A DNA stretch of 64,000 nt from contig JAOTON010000977.1 in assembly GCA_034440635.1 (NCBI GenBank), positions 496,001-560,000 on the forward strand, read 5' to 3'. The stretch is from Lepas anatifera. Its lineage: Eukaryota > Arthropoda > Thecostraca > Lepadidae. The notes below the pieces were generated by a model. It was not told where the DNA came from. It saw only the letters and a program-made list of their open reading frames with translations, and searched no databases. Below, one piece after another: positions 1 through 10,700 of the stretch. The translations under genes and the position numbers were made by a program. The number at the start of each line of letters is the position of its first letter. The stretch's first letter is position 1.

Positions 1-133
1 TGGTGAAATGGCTCACCGAAACGTCATCACCGTGCTGATCATGTTCAATGTTTCCGGTAACGAGTTTGAAACTTGTTACCACCTGTCGAGGTGCTCCCGA
101 GATTTACATGCGTTTGATTTGGCGTTTTCCCAG

Positions 134-207
134 GTCGACCAGCTTCTCCACCGGCCAGCCGCCCAGCGCCCCGCGCAAGGTCCCCACCAGTCCTTCCGGC
201 GATAAAG
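134..207 (+). CDS. possible small upstream exon (unconfirmed)
   Basis: A pyrimidine stretch ending in CAG (131-133) precedes an open stretch reading TSFSTGQPPSAPRKVPTSPS in one frame and ends before a weak GT at 208. It is serine/proline-rich, as expected of Furry linkers, but I cannot match it to a known segment. Its phase with the next exon is not proven. It may be chance. Confidence 0.22.
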
Positions 208-1560
208 GTCGGGACGCAGTCCGCCAACAGCTTAAAGGGAATGTGGCACCTTCATAACGTGATGTTAACTGAGATAACCAAGTTGCAAAGCATGCTGGAA
301 AACCCGTTACCCAATAGATAATTTGTCTTGAAACTTAAACTTAAAATTTCCGTAGAGAAAAGCTAAAAACCTGCCTGAAATGTACCCCAAATGTACCCGC
401 AGGAGCAGGCCACGGTTGCCATCTGTTTGTGGGACGACATATGGTGACGTCACGGTGAGAAATCAGTCAATTGAAGCCCTTGAAGTCTATTGAATATGAT
501 AGTGGTTGCCAGATCATGACATCATCCACAGGCAGAGGTTTATTTCTTATCCTAGAGGAACATTTTTAAAATCAAAATATTACGTTATTGTACATTTTCC
601 AGAGAAATCATGGAAATTGTCGTGATTTTCGGCTAAAAATATCCCTAATTACACTAAATTCCAAGATTTGAACAAGGTGCCACATTCCCTTTAATTTTGG
701 TCATCAGGCGAGACTATGTGGTTCTTACTACACCAGGGTCTGTAGTGGACACGAAATTGAACAACCTTGCTCTTAATATTAGAATGGTACCAGTCACACG
801 TAATTGTAATTGTTTTGCTTACTGTTTATTTCCATATGTTGTGCATGCCGATCGGAAGGTTGGATGTATTGGTCCTTGTCGTTGCAAAAGAGGGCAGACT
901 TAACCAGCCTCAAATACTGCTGGCCCACTGCTGACCATTCCCTCTGGCCTGCGGCGGGATACTGGAAATAGATATTAGACTGTCAGAGAGTAGCTGCTAC
1001 TGAGTGTGTCTACGGCAGTTGTAAACCTTACCGAGCATATATTGTAAAATACCTCTCAAAATAACCAAACAGTCAATGTAGCCTTATCACCGCAAGCAGA
1101 AAATAGGGGTACCCTTACATCGAACGATTTTTCAAGGCCGAAGTGCTTCAGTTTTTATAATATAGTGTTTTGCATGTTTTCAAAGCGTATACTTTTGAAT
1201 ATTATTTATATTGTTGTGTTGGTTGGACAATCATGGGTGATTTGTGTGTAATCTGGTCTCTACAGCTATATGATCATGCTTTAAGTCTTAAATGTGGCAT
1301 AAGGATATAAAAGTCAAGAGCCTTTTTGTAATATCGAGGGAAAAATTGGAAAATCAGACAGAATAAGATTTTGCACTCCTCTCAAACTTATAATATCATC
1401 ATTATAACAGTAATCGTAAAGGTCCATCGAAAAGCTTCTTCTAGTTTTATGAAACTTCCAATAGATGGTGCCATATGTGTCGAGGGTAATGCATTATTAA
1501 GCCTGGGCTAACGACTGATGAGGGTGTCATGTCGAGTGTGGTAGTGTCATTAGCTCCGGT
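208..1560. other. non-coding, AT-rich; nothing recognised
   Basis: No supported exon, RNA gene or transposon end is seen. It is probably intronic sequence of fry upstream of the first recognised exon. Confidence 0.5.
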
Positions 1561-2198
1561 TTGTGGCAGATATCCCACCGAGGTTGGGAGGCTCACTAAC
1601 GGCCGCAGAGGGCCAGTGTGGGCTGGAAACCCACTAACCCTGCTAATTTACCATTAACCCTGGTCTGCGGCAAACGGGCGGAAGACTTACTAATGTAACC
1701 CTGGTCACTAACCACTAACCCTGGTGTGTAGCAGACGGTCGGGAAGACTGACTAACTAACCTAACACTGATAACTAAACTAGCCCTTGATAACTAACCTA
1801 ATATTGGTAACTAACCTAACCCTAGTTTGTGGCAGACGGTCGGGAGACTGACTAACTAACCTAACACTGATAACTAAACTAGCCCTGATAACTAACCAAA
1901 TATTGGTAACTAACCTAACCCTAGTTTGTGGCAGACGGTCGGGAGACTGACTAACTAACCTAACACTGATAACTAAACTAGCCCTGATAACTAACCTAAT
2001 ATTGGTAACTAACCTAACCCTAGTTTGTGGCAGACGGTCGGGTAACTAATTAACCTAACCCTGGTCACTAACCACTAACCTAAGTCTGCGGCAGATGCTC
2101 GGGAGAGTGACTAACCTAACCCTGGTAACTAACCTAACTCTAGTCTGAGCAGACGGTCGGTGCGGGAGACTGACTAACCTAGCCCCGGTGTGCGGCAG
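1560..2198 (+). repeat. about 99-bp tandem array copying the exon 1 acceptor
   Basis: Units recur with GCAGACGGTC at 1731, 1832, 1931 and 2030, a period of about 99-101 bp. More degenerate copies lie on both sides. Each carries a run like TTTGTGGCAGACGGTCGGG, which resembles the real acceptor and exon start (tgcggcag|ACGGCCGGTG) at 2198/2199. The rest of the unit is rich in CTAACCTAACC, similar to degenerate arthropod-type telomere motif (CCTAA). Most units contain TAA stops. Confidence 0.85.
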
Positions 2199-2431
2199 AC
2201 GGCCGGTGCGGGCGGCCCGCCGAGACCGGCAGCGGCCGCTCGCCCTCGGCCCCGGGCGCCGCCGTCTCCCTGAGTCGCTCCCGGTCGGCCAGCAGTCTGA
2301 AGCAGCTCTCCGACCCGGACACCGAGGAGAGCAAGCTGACCGTGCTGTCGCAGCTGTTCTGGCTCTCCGTCTGTCTGCTGGAGTCAGACTTCGAGTACGA
2401 GTACCTGCTGGCGATGCGAATGCTGGAGAAG
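2199..2431 (+). CDS. fry: fry exon 1 of the window
   Basis: The acceptor is tgcggcag and the donor gtgaga. The exon begins with two bases completing a split codon and ends in phase 0. It encodes about 77 residues: a serine/arginine-rich linker ([20 protein letters not shown]), then a conserved helical-repeat segment with [20 protein letters not shown] that ends in MRMLEK. Upstream coding sequence is not identified in the window. Confidence 0.88.
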
Positions 2432-3469
2432 GTGAGAACGGGCGGAACGTGTGGTGGGTAGGGGAGAGGTGGTGCTGGAAATGCGACTGGTTACCGGTGA
2501 TACGTAGGATGCAGGTATATTGACGGAAAGCTGCCAGTACATGGGTTGAAGTGTGACAGTAGGAAATTATGAAGCTGATGTATAAGTCGAGTAGAGCTGG
2601 CCAGCAACACTGTTGTGCCTGTCAGTTATACAGAGACGCTGCGAATCATCCGTTTCGGCTTGATAGTAAAGTGTGATACTGGAATCTAGCAATCGGAGAC
2701 GCTTGTTTAATCTTGGCATGACTTAAACATTAACAGATTATGTACTTGAAATAAGTTTGCTAATTGTTCCCATTTAGGTGCGCTATTGTATTGGTAGCAC
2801 GTACACATGCTTATATCAATGTTTACATTTTTCAGAATCGTATGGTTGCAGCTTACTTCTGAATAATTTCTGACTATGTAGAGTATTCACAAGCGTTGTT
2901 TGTGAAACGGTCTGAGTATTGGGGAAGTAAATTCTAAGGCGCGTGCATTATCAGTTCCCCGTAGTTCGGCCTGCAAGATCAGAAGTGCCGACTCGGGAGG
3001 CGGTCGCAGGGCCTGGCTTTCCCATTTGCTGGAACTGTTGTGTTGTTCCATCGGCCTGAGCTCTTGTTTTGTTCCCATCAGATAGTAATCATCTGCTCAG
3101 CCTTCACGGGTATTTCCCAAATGTACGCTGCGGTGTTGTTTGCTGGTCGATGTTGTGGTTCAGGTGCTGTTGTATAATTTACGGGTTGCTAGTAATTATT
3201 TACCGTGTTTTTCACGTTGACGAGATGCCCGCACAGCACTGTTCTGGACAGGAAAGTATTGATGTTAATTTTAGTGACTATAAACCTAATGATTCTAAAA
3301 GCTTTCTCGACTCATTTTTGTGCTTCATCTTTCAACTGGGAGAATTAAAAAACAACATCAAATAGTCTCATAACTTTGGTGGTTAGGGTCTTCACAGATC
3401 TCTGATCCTGTAGATATTTGTCAGTTCTTAAAAGGAGCTGTCACAAAAAGCGGGAAAACAAATCGCAAA
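2432..3469. other. fry intron, unique part
   Basis: This is an ordinary intronic sequence with no recognised repeat, exon or RNA gene. Open frames here are short and look random. Confidence 0.6.
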
Positions 3470-4780
3470 TATCGCTGTCCCGCCTGTGATGCGTCCCTAT
3501 CCCGCTGGTGATTTGTCCCTGTCCCGCTGGCGATCTGTTTCTATGCCGCTGGTAATTTTTCCCTGTCCCGCTGGTAATTCGTCCCTGTCCCGCTGGTGAC
3601 GTGTGTCTGTCCCGCTGGTGACGTGTATCTGTCCCGCTGGTGATGTGTGTCTGTCCCGCTGGTGACGTGTCCATATTCCGCTGGTAATATGCTGCTAACC
3701 CACTGGTAATTTTCCCTGTCCCGCTGGTGACGTGTGTCTGTCCCGCTGGTGACGTGTGTCTGTCCCGCTGGTGACGTGTGTCTGTCCCGCTGGTGACGTG
3801 TGTCTGTCCCGCTGGTGACGTGTGTTTGTCCCGCTGGTGACGTGTGTCTGTCCCGCTGGTGACGTGTGTTTGTCCCGCTGGTGACGTGTGTCTGTCCCGC
3901 TGGTGACGTGTGTCTGTCCCGCTGGTGACGTGTGTTTGTCCTGCTGGTGACGTGTGTCTATCCCGCTGGTGATGTGTGTTGTCCCGCTGGTGACGTGTAT
4001 CTGTCCCGCTGGTGATGTGTGTTTGTCCCGCTGGTGACGTGTCCATATTCCGCTGGTAATATTCTCCTAACCCGCTGGTAATTCGTCCCTGTCCCGCTGG
4101 TGACGTGTGTCTGTCCCGCTGGTGACGTGTGTCTGTCCCGCTGGTGACGTGTGTCTGTCCCGCTGGTGACGTGTGTCTGTCCCGCTGGTGACGTGTGTCT
4201 GTCCCGCTGGTGACGTATGTTCTGTCCCGCTGGTGACGTGTGTTTGTCCCGCTGGTGACGTGTGTCTGTCCCGCTGGTGACGTGTGTTTGTCCCGCTGGT
4301 GACGTGTGTCTGTCCCGCTGGTGACGTGTGTCTGTCCCGCTGGTGACGTGTCCATATCCCGCTGATAATATTGCAACCACGGTAATTTTCCTGTCCCGCT
4401 GGTGACGTGTGTCTGTCCCGCTGGTGACGTGTGTTTGTCCCGCTGGTGACGTGTGTCTGTCCCGCTGGTGACGTGTCCATATCCCGCTGGTAATATGCTG
4501 CTAACCCACTGGTAATTTTCCCTGTCCCGCTGGCGATGGGTCTCTGGCCCGCTGGTGCTGTAGGCCTATCCCGCCGGCGATGTTTTCCTGTCTCGCTGGT
4601 GCTGTGTTCAATGAACCAGCGGGATAGGAACACTGTTCATATCCCGCTGGTGATTTTCCCTGTGCCGCTGATGAATGTGTCTCTGTTCCGCCGGTGATGT
4701 GCCTCTTTCCTGTTGGTGATTTGTCCCTGTCCCGCAGCAGGGCATGCGTTCCTATCCCGCAGGTGATGTACCGCTCTCCC
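3470..4780. repeat. 22-bp minisatellite (CTGTCCCGCTGGTGACGTGTGT)n
   Basis: The unit is about 22 bp (for example CTGTCCCGCTGGTGACGTG followed by TGT), with roughly 55 imperfect copies and a few variants in TAATATG. The period is not a multiple of three, so all minus-strand frames stay open by composition. The long THVTSGTDTRHQRD-type open frames are therefore artefacts. The array grades into a CTCAG-containing array on its right. Confidence 0.92.
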
Positions 4781-5450
4781 ATTGTTGCTGTATTCCTGTT
4801 CCGATGGTAATGTGTTCCTATCTCGCTGGCGGTATGTCCCTGTCCGTCAGCTGGTGACGTGCGCCTGTCTTATAGGTGATGTGTCCCTGTCGGTGGTAAT
4901 GTGTGCCTGTCCTAGCTGTATGTGTCCCTGTCCGGCAGGTGATGTGTGCCTGTCCCTCAGCTGGTGACGTGCGCCTGTCTTATAGGTGATGTGTGCCTGT
5001 CCCTCAGCTGGCGTGTGTCCCTGTCCGGCAGGTGATTGTGCCTGTCCTAGCTGGTGACGTGCTGCGGCAGGTGATGTGTGCCTGTCCCTCAGCTGGTAGT
5101 GTGTCCCTGTCCGGCAGGTGATGTGTGCCTGTCCCTCAGCTGGTGATGTATGCCTGTCCCTCAGCTGGTAATGTGTGCCTGTCCATCAGCTGGTGATATG
5201 TGCCTGTCCCTCAGCTGGTGACGTGCGCCTTTCTTATAGGTGATGTGCGCCTGTCCCTCAGCTGGTGATGTATACCTGTCCCTCAGCTGGTAATGTGTGC
5301 CTGTCCATCAGCTGGTGATATGTGCCTGTCCCTCAGCTGGTGACGTGCGCCTGTCTTATAGGTGATGTGTGCCTGTCCCTCAGCTGGTGATGTATGCCTG
5401 TCCCTCAGCTGGTGATGTATGCCTGTCCTCAGCTGGTATGGCCTGTGCAG
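4781..5450 (+). repeat. acceptor-like minisatellite before fry exon 2
   Basis: Units of about 24-27 bp (CCTGTCCCTCAGCTGGTGAT then GTGTG) run up to the exon 2 acceptor. Each has a pyrimidine run plus CAG followed by GATGTGT, which resembles the real junction gcctgtgcag|GTGATGTGTAAG at 5450/5451. This looks like amplification of the intron-exon boundary. Confidence 0.82.
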
Positions 5451-5759
5451 GTGATGTGTAAGCTGTCGCTGGACCGGCCGGACTGCCGGGACCGGGTGGA
5501 GCGGCTGCAGCCGCAGCTGCGCTGGCCTACCTTCCCCGGCGTGCACGCCCTGTTGCTGAAGGGCTGTACGGCACCAGCCACCTACGAGCCGGCGCTGACT
5601 CTGCTGACCCGGCTGTCCCGGCTGCTGGACCTCAGCGTGGTGGACCCCAGCCTCAGCTCCGGCTTCCCCCTCAACGTCATCGCGCTGCTGCCCTACATGG
5701 TCCACCACTACGAGGACGCCAACCCGTTGTGCATCCAGAGCGCCGAGAACATCGCGCAG
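5451..5759 (+). CDS. fry: fry exon 2
   Basis: 309 bp, phase 0 at both ends, acceptor gtgcag and donor gtaaga. It encodes [20 protein letters not shown], the hallmark [20 protein letters not shown] block, the [20 protein letters not shown] block and ends in SAENIAQ. This is one of the best conserved parts of Furry and the strongest evidence for the gene call. Confidence 0.95.
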
Positions 5760-5776
5760 GTAAGAGTGGCAGGTTT

Positions 5777-5845
5777 TACGAGGATGCCAACTGGTCGTAC
5801 ATCCAGAGCGCCGAGGACATCGCCCAGTTAAGAGTAGCAGGTTCT
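5777..5845 (+). repeat. 68-bp tandem duplication of exon 2 end and its donor
   Basis: The last roughly 50 bp of exon 2 plus the start of the intron are repeated 68 bp downstream. TACGAGGATGCCAACTGG and the CCAGAGCGCCGAGGACATCG block are recognisable, followed by TTAAGAGTAGCAGG against the real GTAAGAGTGGCAGG. The donor GT of the copy has become TT, so the copy is a dead donor. Confidence 0.88.
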
Positions 5846-6650
5846 CTCTCAGCTAATTTTCTCAAGTGTCGTATGTATTGAGCAATCACCGGTCGCCATG
5901 TTTTATACTTAAGGTTGTCGCCAGGGCTGTTCCGTTTTATCGGAGCGACTGACCAGATTAATGAGTTCATTGGGAGCCCACCTGGGTTGAATGAGGTGGA
6001 GGCTATTGCTGCCGTGTTTTTATCTGTGTGGAATGCCTATAACCTCCATAGCCGAGAATCAATCTAAGGGTCAGTGCAGATTACGCCGCAGCGTGTGACC
6101 TCACGTGACCGGCACGTGACCACAGTGCCTTGCACCGAGCACTTGACCACTTGCTGCTGTGTTCGTGCTTTGTTGTATTGTATGTCTAATGGTACCCTGT
6201 GAGTGGATCAGCCAGTCCATTTGTTCTTCGTTGCGGAAAAAGGACGATTTAATAACGTTTAATAACGGTGACTGCGGTATTTGTGTGCACTTGGTGCTCT
6301 GAGACAGAGGTGTTTCCCCTGTAGATTCTCATAAAGCTTTGTGTGACTGTGTTCTCATTATGGCGCACAGCCTTTTGAACCATTCCCTTTACAGCTACAA
6401 TGGCATGCATGAATGCGACTACAATGGTTGTATGAAGCGGTTGAAGAGTGCCGAGTGCTTAGATAGGCCTGGCTACAACCTGAACCTTCTGTCTCGCTGT
6501 CTGTGGTCGTTAGCGGAGACCGAAAGTCGGCGAATTTGGCGCGGATAGCGGCGTGTTTGCTGTCAGCCAATGCTCAGTCGCCCGGGTGATGCTGCGTTGC
6601 TGATGCTGCGTCAGTCACACGTCACTGACGCCGAACTCAAACGCAAGGCA
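5846..6650. other. fry intron 2, unique part
   Basis: No supported feature. The short open frames found here have no recognisable family. Confidence 0.6.
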
Positions 6651-6654
6651 CCAA

Positions 6655-7012
6655 CATGGCCGGTGGGCATGTGGCCCATCTCGCGTGAGAGGAGTCAAAT
6701 ATGCCCTATGTTGGTGAGTGTGTGCCCCATCTCGCCGGCACAAGTCTAACAACCTGATGGATATGTGCCCCATCTCGCCGGGACAAGTCAAACATACCCG
6801 GTGGTTAGTTGGCCCATCTCGCCGGGACAAGTCAAACATACCCGGTGGTTAGTTGGCCAATCTCGCCGGGACAAGTCAAACATACTCAGTGGATATGTGG
6901 CCCATCTCGCCGGGACAAGTCAAACATATTCGGTGGGTATGTGACACATCTCGCCGGCAAAAGTCAAACATACCAACCGTATGTGGCCCATCTCGCCGGG
7001 ACAGGGACATTG
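6655..7012. repeat. about 44-bp minisatellite in fry intron 2
   Basis: Some seven imperfect units carry CATCTCGCCGGGACAAGTCA followed by AACATAC and GGTGG. Spacing is about 43-46 bp. It lies about 570 bp before exon 3 and, unlike most other arrays here, has no obvious copy of a splice junction. Confidence 0.88.
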
Positions 7013-7585
7013 TAAGTGTGTCAACTGAATCAATAGGCGTCGAAGTGTTCTATTATATTATAGTCTTTGGTCAAATGTCGGATAAATAAACGCCCTAGAT
7101 CTTGTATGAAAATATGCGTTTTGACGCATGCACTTCGACGAAGAGTAGCACTTGAATCGACTCAACTGCACTTGGCTCCGGTAAAGTTTGTAGGAAGTGG
7201 TGTGAATCGGTAAAAACGCGTCGATTCTTCACATCCCTTTCTTGATGGGTGGAACCATCGGGCGACGACGATTGGTTGTAGAGGGCTGTAATTGGCACAG
7301 CATTCAACCTTATGATTCGAGCTGATAAGCGATCATCGTCCATAAAGCTACTGGTAGGAGGTTTGGTAATTGGATGAGGTCTGGTAGAAAATTAAGGCTA
7401 GTGAGAATAGAAGGAATTAATTAGAAAGGGTAAGGAGCCAGCAGGCAAGTTATCGTGCGGTGATGACGGCCGGAGTTCTGGCAGATTAACTTGCCAGCGC
7501 TGCCGGCAGTAGGTACTGAGTACGCCCTGTCCGCCGCGCGCCGCGTGGACGTGATGCCCGCACTAACTCTGCTCTCCCTGCGCAG

Positions 7586-7753
7586 GTGTGCATGGAGAAG
7601 AGTAAGAAACTGGAGAACTTGGCCACGGTGATGACACTGTACTCACGGCGAACTTTCAGTAAGGAGAGCTTCCAGTGGACCAAGTGTGTCGTCAAGTACC
7701 TAATGGACACTTATACTCACATGAGTATCCCTGTCATGACTTTCCTGGTTGAG
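7586..7753 (+). CDS. fry: fry exon 3
   Basis: 168 bp, phase 0 at both ends, acceptor ccctgcgcag and donor gtaagt. It encodes [20 protein letters not shown], then [20 protein letters not shown], ending in MTFLVE. The [20 protein letters not shown] stretch is a Furry signature and looks arthropod-like. Confidence 0.95.
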
Positions 7754-10700
7754 GTAAGTCCTGCACTGTTGCCCTACTCTGGAAGTTGTGTTGCGTTAGG
7801 CTGGAGGGAGTCTTCTGGTGTCGAGCCCGTGTGGTCTTTAGTCTCCGTTATTTACCGAAAATTAGAAGAGACTGGCGACATTTAAGAACTGTCTGGCTTT
7901 CCCAGGGACGTCTGGATTAAGATTGTGGAATCAGACGCCTGTGCACGAAGGGCCAGGTCGGCTTCAAAATCGCTTTTTAATCGAGAATCGACTTTTCGCT
8001 TTGCAAACTTTGTTGGCAGTTTCCGACGTAGAAATGAACGGTGCATGGCGTGGTACTATTGATTTTCATCGAAATATTATCTTCTTGGTGAAAACGCTGT
8101 CAAAGTAAACATATTCTGTGTTGTGCCGAGACAGCCTCCCAAGTCTACAAATCGCGGTCCATCTTTCTTCGCTCCTGGCCGTATATTACGTTGGTAGAAG
8201 TAAATAACTGCTGGACTTGCTCACAGCTCTTGTTAACTTATGATCTGGAAGCAAAAGACGATACATTTGTAAAATGAAACCTACTTTTTCGCCTTTGGTG
8301 GTACAGGTTCAGGGCATAATTCATTAACGCTTTTCCAAATATAAATAGAGTTTCAAAAATGTTCCACGGGTGTCAGGGTTTTGTCGTCATTGGTACCAGA
8401 AACATCTTGCCATGATGGGTGAGCAGTTACTTTTGGCATTTTTGGCCAATTCGAAATATTTTGGTTTTAATGGTGGCATGGCGCGGCCCACGGGCCCCGC
8501 GTCCCATTGAGCTGCGACGATTTGCTCTACTACTGCCAGCACTGGATATGGCTGAAGCTATTTACTTAACATTTCAATTGCTGTGGGTGGAGAAAATAAG
8601 TCATTGAATGGTAACCTCAAATATAAGTCATGGATGGGTTTGTTTCCGGCACTCTGTTTTGGGGAACACACAAAGTGATTAATTAGGACATGATTCCAGA
8701 GTATAGCGCTGTCTATCAGTACCTATTTCTCACTGAACTTGACCTGTACTGGCTTGTCTTCTTGAGCTTTCTATGGTTCCTGGGCTTTCTGTCTTCCTGG
8801 CGGGTTCAGATGACGAGTTCAAACAAGGGTGTGTTTGAAAAGTGACCGACGCACACGGGAGATTAGTCACGGGCGTCTGATTGTGATTGCGCCGTATGGA
8901 GAAACCTGAGTGTCCTCTGTTTTTGTCAGACAACTGGGGTCAATGGACAGAACAAATACGATATTCATGGGGAACGTTCGTATATCGTATGCCTTTGCTG
9001 GCAAGTCAGTTGTTCTGGCACTGCAGTGGTGTGAGGTTCTCCCAGCGTTGTCGATAACTAGGACACCTGCTTTAAATATTGTGAACTAACCATTTTATCT
9101 AAAGAGGAATATACCGCTAAGGAACACTTGGAAAGGAAATGATTGGATGCATCGAGCTGAGTGGTGGTGTAAATAAGGTGACCTTGGAAAACCGGCAATA
9201 TTATGTTGACAACAAAGAGGTTCTAACTTATCTAGTTCCGAGCTCCACAAATGCAAGGCTGCGCTTCGTGTTTTTCTGACAAGGCAAAGCACGTTGGAAC
9301 GAAACAGGACGGCACAGGGCGCTTTCTAGCAACAACAAGGCATGACTTGATTCAGAACTGGAAGGCATTTTATGGGATCTTCCGCCCCTCAGAGGCAACG
9401 ACCTTCGTCATACGGGGACGGCCCGTTCCCGATTTTGACCGACTGAAGTCAGCAGACGCCAAGTGACGTGCAACAGCAAACTATCCACGCACCGTGCTGA
9501 TCAGCTTTTGATGCAGCGAAAGGCGATCAGCTCTGAAGGGAGAGATTTGTCTTACGTATTAAAGGAAGCAAACAGTGACACCATCTCTCTCCACAAAGTG
9601 CGGAGACTATTGCAACGGTCTGTGTCTAAGCCTCGTTATATAGCAGGGATGAGGCCCTAGCTGTATTTATCGATGCTGGGCACCAAATTCACGTGGCGTA
9701 TACCCGACTGTCGGCAAAGCAGCAGGTGGATGTCTATCCCATACAACATAATCCGGGAAGCCAAGCTGCTTGTTTACCCGACAGTATAAATGTGGATCCC
9801 AACCGGGCCGGGTACCTCTGTAGTCTTTGTGCCGGTCGTGAGCTCTTCTTCTGCTTCTGATCGCCTTTGGAAAGAGCTCAAACAAGCACCGGCTGGCATC
9901 TGTGCTCTAGCTCTCTGAGTAACGGCATCTCCCTGGAGCTTCAAGATCAACTCCTTCCACGTCTGCGCGGTTGGGCTCCAGCATTGATTCGGACATGGTG
10001 ATGAGGAATGGGCGCGCACATGACCTCAGGTTGGTCCATATCCCTTAACCGGGGCGTTGATTTAATGAAAGCGTTCTCCTTGTAATCATAGAAACAAATA
10101 CGGTCGAGCCGAATTCTTTATGGCTGACGTTTAATCGTGATATCCAAGTAGTATTTTGCAGCGAAGCTCGTTTGGTAGCATTCACGCTTGAGAGAATGAG
10201 ATAAGTAATATTGATATCATTATTTTCCATAAACGCCTACAACGCAATCACTAAGTCTAACTTTTCTTAGTCTTCTAAGTTTAGTTGACAATATAAACTT
10301 TCTTTAAAGCTCAATGATGCCAAAACGGTCTTAAATTTCACAAATTCGAGCAGACCTTATGGCTAATTTCGAACTAAAACGCGCAATGTTAAAAGGGCTG
10401 GTGGGTCAACTGATCACTCCCCACAAAAATAGATACTGAAATCATTCAGGGACCCAATAACCTCTCTGCTCACCTCGATGATGCTTTCGGCTAATTATCT
10501 GAATAAAAGGATTTTGGGGCCCTGCCACTCTGTGGTTTTGCATGTCATCTCAGATTCAGAGCATGCACTCCGAAGTTAGACGGGAAACTGGGTGGGTGCA
10601 TAGCCTCACCCCTCCCTTGCCCTGCTTTTTCAGTAAAGTATTCGTTCTTGGGGACTCGGAGCTAGAGTCCAGGTATTATGTCCAGTAGGTAATCCTTGGC

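Noticed and set aside
3441..4640. Minus-strand proteins rich in THVTSGTDTRHQRD
   Set aside because: Low-complexity translation of a 22-bp minisatellite. All three frames are open for the same reason.
1731..5450. CRISPR-like regular repeats
   Set aside because: Repeats are contiguous and imperfect without unique spacers, and the DNA is eukaryotic with introns.
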